DNA of 17,522 bases from Anaerolineaceae bacterium (GCA_003524305.1 DQHW01000038.1:7431-24952), one strand, 5' to 3'. Numbered from the stretch's first letter, positions 6,848 through 13,928 are shown. A program made the numbers and translations. Notes: generated from the letters alone by a model not told the origin.

Positions 6848-7585
6848 TTAATCATCATCGTATTCTTCATATGAATCTTCTGATGACTCTGAGTGCTCAT
6901 CGTCATCGTCATCTGTGTATGATGAAGATTGTGAAGAAGAGGCCATTTGAACTGCAACGACTTTTCCGGTCATATCGACATAAACACTTTGTCCATCTGC
7001 AAAAAGGACGACATATACTTTGGCACCATTGAAGGTCGAAGTATCCAAAGAAACGGGTTGACTCGTTTTCAAATAATTCACGGCGATGTATAAAGCTTGT
7101 TCACTGGTAATGCTGGTAACCTGTTTTTGTAAACCATTAAAAAGTACAGCGCCAGTATTGGCATCCACATAAACTTTGCCATTGCCATAAATCACTTCAT
7201 ATGCAGGCGATCCACTAAAACTCACTAATTCAGGCAGGCTTTTTGGAGCAACACCTGCAATTTGCTGGGCAATGGCTGAAGCTTGCTCTGGTGAGAATAG
7301 ATAGTTTGACGCGCCATCTACGGTTGATTCCAGGTCAGATTGAGGAGTAATCTCATTTGCCAAGGTGGAAATCTGTTGATTAGCCAGTTCAATTTGTTGG
7401 TTGGCCTCGGCAATGATTTGCTGATAAGCCTCTTCACGTTGTGCAAATGCCGTTGCATCAACCGTTGGGCTCGAATTGCTTTGTCCATTATTGTCAGCAG
7501 AGACTTTGGTGATCACACCTATCCCTATGGTGAGGATAAAGACGCTTACAAAAATTGAGATAGCTAATGCGAATTTGTTTTTCAT
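6848..7585 (-). CDS. Membrane-anchored or secreted PepSY-domain protein with polyacidic C-terminus
   Basis: A 245-residue exported protein. Residues 5-26 form a hydrophobic segment (signal anchor or signal peptide, with VSA-D at 28-31). A Gln/Glu/Ala-rich stretch at 45-80 is probably coiled coil. Two PepSY-type units follow: about 99-148 (SPEQASAIAQQ ... KVYVDANTGAVLF) and about 160-213 (SEQALYIAVNY ... VYVDMTGKVVAVQ). The last 21 residues (225-245) contain 14 Asp/Glu with Ser, Tyr and His, a likely cation- or metal-binding tail. A DGAS string at 90-93 is the nearest thing to a flavinylation site but lacks the usual Ser/Thr before GA. It is the first gene of the minus-strand operon, with AAGG upstream of the ATG, and is divergent from an OmpR-type two-component pair. 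PepSY domains are linked to regulation, peptidase inhibition and redox membrane proteins; the role here is inferred only. Confidence 0.85.
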   Translation of the reverse strand: MKNKFALAISIFVSVFILTIGIGVITKVSADNNGQSNSSPTVDATAFAQREEAYQQIIAEANQQIELANQQISTLANEITPQSDLESTVDGASNYLFSPEQASAIAQQIAGVAPKSLPELVSFSGSPAYEVIYGNGKVYVDANTGAVLFNGLQKQVTSITSEQALYIAVNYLKTSQPVSLDTSTFNGAKVYVVLFADGQSVYVDMTGKVVAVQMASSSQSSSYTDDDDDEHSESSEDSYEEYDDD

Positions 7586-7599
7586 TATGTTTATCCTTT

Positions 7600-7605
7600 T
7601 CTATA
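7600..7605 (-). promoter_or_regulatory. Possible -10 box of the PepSY-ApbE operon
   Basis: On the minus strand TATAGA lies 14 bp before the PepSY start codon. No -35 consensus precedes it, but an 11-bp TTTCCAATCTT box (7632-7642) sits 26 bp upstream, about where an activator would replace a poor -35. Low confidence. Confidence 0.25.
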
Positions 7606-7631
7606 TTTGTTCCTGATTAGTTTACTTTTTT

Positions 7632-7686
7632 AAGATTGGAAATAAGGTAAAAATACTCCTAAATTTTCCAATGAATTTCCAATCTT
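7632..7686. promoter_or_regulatory. Tandem and inverted 11-bp boxes, candidate OmpR-family operator
   Basis: On the plus strand TTTCCAATGAA (7665-7675) is followed directly by TTTCCAATCTT (7676-7686), an 11-bp tandem spacing like that bound by PhoB/OmpR-type dimers. A perfect inverted copy, AAGATTGGAAA, lies at 7632-7642. The boxes sit between the divergent PepSY operon and the OmpR-type regulator gene, so they are good candidates for binding by that regulator and for joint control of both units (inference). Confidence 0.6.
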
Positions 7687-7720
7687 TGGTGTAATAAGCA
7701 ACAGTTTTTCTTCGCGGTTG

Positions 7721-7726
7721 TATAAT
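7721..7726 (+). promoter_or_regulatory. -10 box of the OmpR-type regulator gene, near-leaderless
   Basis: A consensus TATAAT ends 9 bp before the ATG at 7736, so the message would start within a few bases of the start codon. No Shine-Dalgarno is visible. The -35 region (GCAACA at 17 bp spacing) matches only in its last three bases, which suits an activated promoter with boxes at 7665-7686. Confidence 0.5.
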
Positions 7727-7735
7727 ACAAATAAG

Positions 7736-8419
7736 ATGAAAATTCTATTGATCGAAGATGACAAACGCTTGGCGAAACTTGTTAAACAAGTCCTTGAAGA
7801 CGAAAGTTATTCTGTGGATGTTGAGAATGAAGGCGAAAGTGGCCTGGAAGTGGCACTAAGAGCCGCCCACGATTTGGTCATTGTGGATTGGATGCTTCCA
7901 GGACGGGATGGCCCTTCAATTTGTCGAAAAATCCGTACTGCAAAAATGAGCATGCCTATATTAATGCTTACCGCGCGTGGCCAGATCGAGGATCGAGTCA
8001 CCGGGCTTGAAAGCGGTGCAGATGACTACCTGATCAAGCCGTTCGATTTTGATGAATTGATCGCCCGCATAAGGGCATTAAGCCGGCGGTACTCGCCCGG
8101 ATCGGTGGATCCGGATGAACTGCGCCTGGGGTCTATTGTGATGGATGTTAAAGCCCACAGCTTGCGTAGGGCAAACGAATCAGTTGAACTCACCAAAAAA
8201 GAATGGGATCTACTGGAGTATTTTCTCAGGCACCCCAACCAGACACTTTCCCGGACGGCTATTCTGGATTATGTTTGGTCTTATGAGACCAGTGTTCAAC
8301 CCGAGATGGTGGATGTTTATATTTCTTATCTGCGGCAAAAGATAACCGTTACCGGCATGAAAGACCCCATTCAAACCGTCAGAGGCTTCGGCTACATGTT
8401 GGATGAACAATATGCTTAG
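7736..8419 (+). CDS. OmpR/PhoB-family response regulator
   Basis: A 227-residue DNA-binding response regulator. The receiver domain has the acidic group E7-D8-D9, phosphoacceptor D51 in VIVDWMLPGRDG, T79 in LMLTARG and K101 in DDYLIKPFDFDEL. The C-terminal winged helix (about 127-225) contains VELTKKEWDLLEYFLRHPNQ, SYLRQKI and the closing TVRGFGYML. The ATG at 7736 is chosen because the in-frame TTG at 7718 lies inside the apparent -10 box. The kinase gene overlaps its end. It probably regulates the divergent PepSY-ApbE-heme operon and itself through the 11-bp boxes between them (inference). Confidence 0.95.
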   Translation: MKILLIEDDKRLAKLVKQVLEDESYSVDVENEGESGLEVALRAAHDLVIVDWMLPGRDGPSICRKIRTAKMSMPILMLTARGQIEDRVTGLESGADDYLIKPFDFDELIARIRALSRRYSPGSVDPDELRLGSIVMDVKAHSLRRANESVELTKKEWDLLEYFLRHPNQTLSRTAILDYVWSYETSVQPEMVDVYISYLRQKITVTGMKDPIQTVRGFGYMLDEQYA

Positions 8420-9758
8420 GCAGCTTCGTGTAAGATTGACCCTGCTTTATTTGTTTGCTTCCATTTTTCTTTCGCTCGCGGTTGGCGGAGGCACCTATAC
8501 CCTGGTCAATTATTACTTCCGCACCATCAACGACCAGGCGTTGTGGGTCAAGATGGGTCTGCAATTCGCCGATTTACATATTCCCCTGCCAGTGGATCTC
8601 TATGAGGCTGTAAAAAAGGAAGGATTGGTAATCACCAATTCTACGGCTGAGCCTGCTAATGATGATGAATACTATGAATCTTCAGATGATCATTCTGAAG
8701 AAGACGAAGAAGGGCTTAAAGAAAATGAGTTGGCAGATATCTTCGTAAATCCATTATCGCAAACAGGAAACCTGATCACGGATATCAGCGGCCAATACTC
8801 CACCGGGGTTGTAGATTCTGCAGCAGTTCTGGCTGCTCAAAAGAATGGCTACGATTTTCGGACGATAAAAACAAGCAGCGGGGTACCGGTGAGGCTCTTC
8901 ACCTATATCGTTCCTGCAGGCGAAAAAGTGCAGGTTTTTCAGATAGGGCGGTATCTATCTGAACAGCAAAAGGTGTTGAGAAATTTACTAAACACTATGA
9001 TCCTTTTGGGAGGAGTGGTGACCCTCTTTTTCGGATTGGCCTCCTGGCTCCTTGCTGGACGCACGATAAAACCTTCGCAACTCGCCTGGGATAAACAGCA
9101 CACCTTCATCGCCAATGCCAGCCACGAACTTCGTGCACCACTCACCTTGATCCACGCGGGGGTGGAGCTAAGCCTGCGCAAAGCCGAGAACCCCGAACAG
9201 CGTGAGCTGCTTTCGGATGTACTCTCCGACACGAATTACATGAACAAGCTGATCGAAGATTTGCTGCTCCTTTCACGCCTGGATTCAGGCGTTTTGAAAC
9301 TGGACCTGTTGCCCGTCAACATGGCCGATTTTATGCCTGAATTGCTGCGTCAGGTTGAGCGATTGTCACAAACCCGATCGGTGTTATTAAACCATGAAAT
9401 TAATCCGATTAAGATTAATGCAGACCCGGTGCGCTTAAAACAAGTCCTCTTGATCATATTGGATAATGCTGTGCGCAACACGCCATCCGGTGGAACTGTT
9501 GGCATTAAGGTTGCTTCTTCTGCGAATAAAGGCTTGGTCGAGATCGATGATAACGGCCCGGGGATTCCAGCGGAAATGCTTGAAAAAGTCTTTGACCGTT
9601 TCTTCAAGGTGGATGACCAACCTTCCATGGATTATCGCGGCAGCGGGTTGGGACTCTCAATTGCCAAGAGCCTGGTCGATGCACAAAACGGAGGTATCAT
9701 GATTGTCAGCGACGCAGGCAAAGGGACAAAAGTGACGCTTACTTTCGATCTGGCTTGA
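8403..9758 (+). CDS. Sensor histidine kinase (HisKA/HATPase_c) with polyacidic extracytoplasmic patch
   Basis: A 451-residue membrane kinase, partner of the OmpR-type regulator. The first helix is at about 12-34, the extracytoplasmic domain at about 35-195, and the second helix near 196-217. The linker is very short, with RTIKPSQLAWDKQHTFIANA in place of a full HAMP domain. The H-box is ASHELRAPLTLI with H241; the ATPase has DNAVRNTPSGG, DDNGPGIP, VFDRFFKVDD and GSGLGLSIAKSL, all intact. Residues 87-103 of the outside loop hold 11 Asp/Glu in 17 positions with Tyr, Ser and His, resembling the tail of the divergent PepSY protein. PhoQ uses an acidic patch to sense divalent cations and cationic peptides, so similar sensing is possible (inference). 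The start may be ATG 8403 or ATG 8412; the second has GGA 8 nt upstream. Confidence 0.94.
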   Translation: MNNMLRQLRVRLTLLYLFASIFLSLAVGGGTYTLVNYYFRTINDQALWVKMGLQFADLHIPLPVDLYEAVKKEGLVITNSTAEPANDDEYYESSDDHSEEDEEGLKENELADIFVNPLSQTGNLITDISGQYSTGVVDSAAVLAAQKNGYDFRTIKTSSGVPVRLFTYIVPAGEKVQVFQIGRYLSEQQKVLRNLLNTMILLGGVVTLFFGLASWLLAGRTIKPSQLAWDKQHTFIANASHELRAPLTLIHAGVELSLRKAENPEQRELLSDVLSDTNYMNKLIEDLLLLSRLDSGVLKLDLLPVNMADFMPELLRQVERLSQTRSVLLNHEINPIKINADPVRLKQVLLIILDNAVRNTPSGGTVGIKVASSANKGLVEIDDNGPGIPAEMLEKVFDRFFKVDDQPSMDYRGSGLGLSIAKSLVDAQNGGIMIVSDAGKGTKVTLTFDLA

Positions 9759-9825
9759 TTTTTACGAAACATCTCATCACTTAAAGCGTATATATCGGTA
9801 ACAATCATTATTAGAGGAGCATCCA

Positions 9826-10491
9826 ATGGATAATACAAATACCAACACAGAAAGCCGTCCCGTATCGGGTTGCACTGGACTTCAGTTCAGAGCAGTTGGC
9901 AAGATTATCGTAACGCAAGGCCAGAATGAAGGATTGACCATTCAGGCGGACCCAGAAATTCGTTCACGCATTCGCACAGAAGTTAAAGATGGCATACTGG
10001 TTATCTCTTATGACTCAGATTGGAAGGACTGGACCGGCCTGAACTTTATCGACAAGGGTGTAACCACATTTCACTTGACCTTGAAAGATATCAAGTCCCT
10101 CTCCATATCGGGTGTCGGCAATCTTGACTCAGCCTCCATTATTTCTGATTCATTGTCACTTTCACTTTCAGGGCCAGCCACCATGACCTTTGGTACGCTG
10201 ACCGTGAACTCGCTAAAAGTGGAAATGTCAGGTGTCGGCAGTATTGATCTTGCCGGTAAATGCCTCGAACAGAATATCAGCTTGAGCGGAGCGGGCGGTT
10301 ACAAGGCATCTCGTCTGGAATCAGACCGCGCCATTGTAAAACTTTCGGGGGTTGGCAGCGCAACCGTATTGGTCAGCGAATCATTGGATGTTTCCATCTC
10401 AGGTGCAGGTGCGGTGGAATATTACGGAAATCCAAAAATTAGCCAGAAAATTTCGGGCATTGGTGTGCTAAAATATCTGGGAACTCGTTAG
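9826..10491 (+). CDS. DUF2807 (head GIN domain) beta-helix protein, apparently not exported
   Basis: A 221-residue protein of the DUF2807 family, a predicted right-handed beta-helix found in putative adhesin heads. Seven SGxG-type turns recur roughly every 20 residues (SGVGNLD, SGPATMT, SGVGSID, SGAGGYK, SGVGSAT, SGAGAVE, SGIGVLK). Most family members carry a signal peptide or lipobox. This one starts MDNTNTNTESRPVSG at an ATG with a strong AGAGGAG ribosome site and has no hydrophobic N-terminus, so it appears cytoplasmic or uses another route. It lies 67 bp after the kinase gene and 42 bp before the ECF S-component gene, possibly in one transcript with the two-component pair. Function is unknown. 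Confidence 0.8.
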   Translation: MDNTNTNTESRPVSGCTGLQFRAVGKIIVTQGQNEGLTIQADPEIRSRIRTEVKDGILVISYDSDWKDWTGLNFIDKGVTTFHLTLKDIKSLSISGVGNLDSASIISDSLSLSLSGPATMTFGTLTVNSLKVEMSGVGSIDLAGKCLEQNISLSGAGGYKASRLESDRAIVKLSGVGSATVLVSESLDVSISGAGAVEYYGNPKISQKISGIGVLKYLGTR

Positions 10492-10533
10492 TCAATTGTT
10501 GAATAGTGTAACTTACGAGTCAGGAGAATAATC

Positions 10534-11121
10534 ATGGCACAGAATCGCACTCGTAAAATTGTTGTTACCGGCGTCTTGGGCGCCATCACTGTCATCCTTG
10601 GTTTCACCCACTGGGGATTCATCCCCTGGGGATTGGCCTCATTCTCAATCATGCAGGTACCTACCATCATTGGCGCCATTCTTGAAGGCCCTATTGTTGG
10701 CGCTGTGATTGGTTTGATCTTCGGTTTATTCAGCATGTACCAGGCTGCCGTTGGCCCCACAGGTCCTTTGGATCCGTTGTTTGTCAATCCGCTGCTGTCT
10801 GTTCTGCCGCGCATCCTGATTGGTCCGATGGCCTGGTTGGCCTGGACCGGACTTAAGAGATTGCCCGTGGTTGGGATGATCGTCAGCGGCATAGTCGGCA
10901 GCTTGACCAATACCGTTTTGGTGTTGGGCATGCTTGGGCTGGTCTTTGGAACCTCCGCGCAGGTGATCTCGGTTTTGGGTGAAAATATCTGGAAAACGCT
11001 CTGGGGTGTGGCAATTGCCAATGGTCTGCCAGAGGCGGGCATTTCGGCGGTGATCACATTGATCGTGGTGGCTGCGGTTCGCCAGATCAAGATAGGCAAA
11101 AAGCAAGGCTCCGACCTTTAA
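10534..11121 (+). CDS. ECF transporter S component (substrate-binding membrane subunit)
   Basis: A 195-residue, very hydrophobic protein with about six helices, matching the ECF_trnsprt S-component pattern: a basic start (MAQNRTRKIVVTGVLGAITVILG), then IMQVPTIIGAILEGPIVGAVIGLIFGLFS, NPLLSVLPRILIGP and a late NGLPEAGISAVITLIVV. S components capture a vitamin or micronutrient and pass it to the EcfT/EcfA motor. The substrate cannot be read from the sequence, and no riboswitch is visible in the 42 bp upstream, only an AGGAG ribosome site. The genes for EcfT and the fused EcfA converge on it from the other side, so together they complete an ECF importer, though S components may also share the motor with others elsewhere. 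Confidence 0.88.
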   Translation: MAQNRTRKIVVTGVLGAITVILGFTHWGFIPWGLASFSIMQVPTIIGAILEGPIVGAVIGLIFGLFSMYQAAVGPTGPLDPLFVNPLLSVLPRILIGPMAWLAWTGLKRLPVVGMIVSGIVGSLTNTVLVLGMLGLVFGTSAQVISVLGENIWKTLWGVAIANGLPEAGISAVITLIVVAAVRQIKIGKKQGSDL

Positions 11122-11143
11122 ACTTCATACCTGTAATTATGTA

Positions 11144-11181
11144 AACGATCTCACACGCTGAAGATGGCGAGTGAGATCGTT
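11144..11181. terminator. Hairpin shared by the converging S-component and ecfT genes
   Basis: AACGATCTCAC (11144-11154) and GTGAGATCGTT (11171-11181) form a perfect 11-bp stem with a 16-nt loop. The ecfT stop codon (11151-11153) lies inside the stem. On the minus strand it is followed by TTTACATAATTA, which makes a better terminator for ecfT; on the plus strand no T-run follows. It may end both transcripts. Confidence 0.65.
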
Positions 11182-11972
11182 GCGCATATAAGCAAGAAGA
11201 TGACGTCAAACCAACGCAGCTTGAATTCGTGAAAGCTGGTGCGTTGCGGAAGGTATCCGTAGGCGCGGGCATCCATGGCAAGGGCCATGTTTTCGGCACG
11301 CCGCAGGCTGATCACAAAAAGGGGAATCAGCAGCGGTACAACCTGACGAATGCGCGTAATAACGCTGCGGGTTCTGTCACTCCAATTGCCGCCCCGCGAT
11401 GCCTGGGCTTTGGCAATCCGTTCGGCGGTCTGCGCCAAAAAGGGGATGAAGCGCAGCATGACCTGCACCACCATCACCAGATCGCTGGTGTGAATCCCCA
11501 GTTTGTTAAGTGGCTTTAAGAGCAGCCCCAACCCCTGGATCATCTCGGAGGTGGAGATGGTGAAGGATGCCAGGCTGATGCACAAGATTAGAGCCGTAAA
11601 GCGCACAAGCAGCATAATCCCTGACCAGACACCGATCATGGTGATGTTGAGTTTGCCGAGGGTCAGCAGTGTAGGCGTGCCGACCGGACCGGTGATGAAG
11701 AAGACCTGGATGACTGCAATGATCAACAGCCAGGGCAGCGGGGGCAGTAATCCCTTGAGGGCAAAAGAGAGTTTGACCTTTGAGAGCATCACGCCCGCGA
11801 GAAGTGCCAGAATGGCTACTGCCAAACCAATTTTAGAGGTCGAGAAGGTGATGAACAAGACCAGCAGGGTGAAACCGGCGATCTTAACGCGCGGATCACG
11901 GCGGTGGATCACGGAATTCGTGGGGAAGTATTGGCCGAGGGTGATGCGTGAGAGGAAATCAAACTCATTCAT
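11151..11972 (-). CDS. ecfT: ECF transporter transmembrane coupling protein EcfT
   Basis: A 273-residue membrane protein that couples the ATPases to S components in an energy-coupling-factor importer. It begins MNEFDFLSRITLGQY, has the typical HRRDPRVKI stretch before the first helices, and carries the two coupling motifs expected of EcfT, ASRG at 191-194 and DARAYG at 234-239, on the cytoplasmic arms. The ATG at 11972 has GGAAGGAA 6-7 nt upstream and overlaps the ATPase stop codon by 8 nt; a longer in-frame start at 12008 would lie inside the ATPase gene. It is cotranscribed with the fused ATPase upstream. Length and motifs agree with the family. Confidence 0.94.
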   Translation of the reverse strand: MNEFDFLSRITLGQYFPTNSVIHRRDPRVKIAGFTLLVLFITFSTSKIGLAVAILALLAGVMLSKVKLSFALKGLLPPLPWLLIIAVIQVFFITGPVGTPTLLTLGKLNITMIGVWSGIMLLVRFTALILCISLASFTISTSEMIQGLGLLLKPLNKLGIHTSDLVMVVQVMLRFIPFLAQTAERIAKAQASRGGNWSDRTRSVITRIRQVVPLLIPLFVISLRRAENMALAMDARAYGYLPQRTSFHEFKLRWFDVIFLLICATISLAIFSV

Positions 11973-13704
11973 GAGTGGTTCCTTCCGAGCATTTGCGCAG
12001 AGCGGCAAGCAGTTGACCGTTGGTCATGGTGCTGACCGGCACCGGCCAACCCTTGGCGCGGAAAGCGGAGGAAAGGCGCACCACTGCAGGCTGCCCCAAC
12101 GACGCCTGGTTAATCAAATCCTCATTATTGAAGAGAACGGCAGTGTTGCCGGTTTGCAGCGAGCGGCCGTCAGACATGATGGTCATGTTCTGGGTGAGTT
12201 GGGTGATATCACCCATGCTGTGCGAACTGAGGATCAGGTCAATTCCGCTGGCTTGAAAACCCTTGAGCGTGGCGTGCAAGTTGTGACGTGAAATCGGATC
12301 AAGCCCGGCGGTGGGTTCATCCAGAATGAGCAGGCGGGGTTGTATGGCGAGAGTGGCAGCCAGGGCTACCTTGCGCTTTTCACCGCCGCTGAGGGTGAAG
12401 GTAATGCGGTCTTTGAAGTTCTCGAAATCCAGGCCGACTAGGGTCATGGCGTTTTTGACACGTTCTTTCAAGCCATCGCGGCCGTAGAGCAGTTTTGGCC
12501 CGTATGCAATTTCATCCCCAACGTACTGCTTAAAAAAATATATCTCGGGGTTTTGAAAGACAAGACCGGCATAACGGCGCAGTGCTTTGACATCCAGGTC
12601 GTCGTCTGAGAAGGTATAAGGCCCCACGCGGATGGTTCCGCTTTGAGGGCGGTAAAGTCCGTTAAGGTGCTGCAGCAGGGTGGATTTGCCCGAACCGGTG
12701 GCGCCGACGAATCCGTGTGCCTTGCCGGAAGTGACAGTCAACGTGACGTCTTCAAGAGCGAGTTGGGCTAAAGGGGTGCCGGGCAGGTAGGTATGATTGA
12801 GATGTTCGATAGAGACCAGCGCTTCAGCGCTGTCAGTATGTTCTTCTGCTTCGGGAATATAAAATTCACCTGCAAAAAGCGGGATATCGCGCACAGCCTG
12901 TTCGAAGTTGCCTGAAAGAAGTGCCAGGGCGGGGTTAAGCCTGCGGATAGCGTTGACGAGCTGTAAGGTGAGCGGTTGTTCAAGTCCGCACCGGGTAAGC
13001 AGGGGAATGTCAGTAAAAAGCTCGGTGGGGCTGCCGTCAAAACACAGGGACCCATTGTTAAGCACCACGGCGCGGTCGGCACGGGCGGCTTCTTCCATAA
13101 AGTGGGTAATGAATATGACGGTGATACCTTTTTCATGGAGCTGGCGCATCTGATCCATTACATCCAGACGTCCGCGGGGGTCGAGCATGGCAGTAGATTC
13201 GTCGAAGATGATGCATTCAGGCTGCATGGCCAACACACCTGCCAAGGCAACACGCTGCATTTGTCCGGCTGAGAGCAGGTGGGGCGGACGGTGTGCATAT
13301 TTGCTCATTTCGACGGCGTCGAGCGAGGTGGTGACACGCGAGCGAATCTCCGCAGAGGGGACGCCAAGGTTCTCCGGCCCGAAGGCGGTATCTTCCTGAA
13401 TGAGGGTGGCGACCATCTGGTCTTCGGGGTTCTGGAAGACCATGCCGACTTGCGAACGGATATGCGGCAGGAATTTGGAGGAATCAGTCTCTTTGCCATC
13501 CACGAGTACTTTGCCGGTGGTAGGCAGGAGCAGGGCATTGCAGTGGCGCGCCAGTGTGGTCTTGCCCGATCCGTTGGCACCGAGCAGGGCGACCCATTCA
13601 CCGCGATTGATGGTGAGGGTGATGTCGTTAAGCGCCGGCGGGGTGATCTCAGAGCTGCCTGGGTGGCGGTAGGTGACGCGGTCAAACTGGATTAAAGGCG
13701 GCAT
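11965..13704 (-). CDS. Fused EcfA-EcfA' energy-coupling factor ATPase
   Basis: A 579-residue protein with two complete ABC ATPase domains, replacing the usual separate EcfA1 and EcfA2. Domain 1 (about 4-240) has Walker A GANGSGKTT (42-50), FQNPEDQ, signature LSAGQ (144-148), Walker B CIIFDES with E169, and H201. Domain 2 (about 296-540) has Walker A GATGSGKST (334-342), signature LSGGE (438-442), Walker B LLILDEP with E463, and H495. Its Q-loop reads FQNPEIYFFKQ, unlike the PEDQ/PENQ form of domain 1. All catalytic residues are present in both halves, so both sites could hydrolyse ATP. The ATG at 13704 has CGGAG just upstream; in-frame codons extend to 13806 but encode implausible sequence. 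It energises EcfT and S components. Confidence 0.94.
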   Translation of the reverse strand: MPPLIQFDRVTYRHPGSSEITPPALNDITLTINRGEWVALLGANGSGKTTLARHCNALLLPTTGKVLVDGKETDSSKFLPHIRSQVGMVFQNPEDQMVATLIQEDTAFGPENLGVPSAEIRSRVTTSLDAVEMSKYAHRPPHLLSAGQMQRVALAGVLAMQPECIIFDESTAMLDPRGRLDVMDQMRQLHEKGITVIFITHFMEEAARADRAVVLNNGSLCFDGSPTELFTDIPLLTRCGLEQPLTLQLVNAIRRLNPALALLSGNFEQAVRDIPLFAGEFYIPEAEEHTDSAEALVSIEHLNHTYLPGTPLAQLALEDVTLTVTSGKAHGFVGATGSGKSTLLQHLNGLYRPQSGTIRVGPYTFSDDDLDVKALRRYAGLVFQNPEIYFFKQYVGDEIAYGPKLLYGRDGLKERVKNAMTLVGLDFENFKDRITFTLSGGEKRKVALAATLAIQPRLLILDEPTAGLDPISRHNLHATLKGFQASGIDLILSSHSMGDITQLTQNMTIMSDGRSLQTGNTAVLFNNEDLINQASLGQPAVVRLSSAFRAKGWPVPVSTMTNGQLLAALRKCSEGTTHE

Positions 13705-13786
13705 ATAACTCCGAGTATAACGCCGTTTAGTTGCAAAAAACCACAAAAAGGACAAAATACTGAAAAAAGAGGCTGTTTGATTTTTG

Positions 13787-13816
13787 TTGTGTTTGTTGCA
13801 TTTCATGCAATATAAT
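13787..13816 (+). promoter_or_regulatory. Candidate promoter upstream of the sortase-fusion gene
   Basis: TTGTGT (13787-13792) and a consensus TATAAT (13811-13816) are spaced by 18 bp. The inverted repeat TTGCAT-TTC-ATGCAA fills most of the spacer and could be an operator. Confidence 0.4.
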
Positions 13817-13872
13817 TACCTAACCATGATTACGGCAAAATGAAATTTACCATGAACGCACTTTAAACCATA

Positions 13873-13928
13873 GAACGAAAAGTACTATCAATCAAAAAAT
13901 GAATTTGCTATACTCATTTGGTTCGTTC
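13873..13928 (+). promoter_or_regulatory. Nested inverted repeats around an extended -10 box
   Basis: GAACGAA (13873-13879) pairs with TTCGTTC (13922-13928), and inside them AAATGA (13897-13902) pairs with TCATTT (13914-13919). A TGC-TATACT extended -10 (13906-13914) lies in the inner loop. This may be an operator over a second promoter of the downstream gene or a chance arrangement in AT-rich DNA. Confidence 0.3.

Noticed and set aside
7137..7166. DANTGAV in the PepSY protein as an ApbE flavinylation motif
   Set aside because: It matches the usual VDANTGxV ending of a PepSY unit, and Val replaces the Ser/Thr acceptor.
10483..10520. ACTCGT/ACGAGT hairpin between the DUF2807 and S-component genes
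   Set aside because: Only 6 bp of continuous stem with a long loop and no T-run; not convincing as a terminator or riboswitch.
10492..10533. Vitamin riboswitch before the ECF S component
   Set aside because: The gap is only 42 bp, too short for the known vitamin riboswitches, and shows no matching conserved core.
11503..12291. 262-codon plus-strand reading frame across ecfT and the ATPase
   Set aside because: It is antisense to two well-supported overlapping genes and has no ribosome site or recognisable domain.
13705..13806. N-terminal extension of the fused EcfA
   Set aside because: The added residues (rich in Lys, Asn, Phe) are unlike any ABC protein start, and ATG 13704 has a GGAG site.
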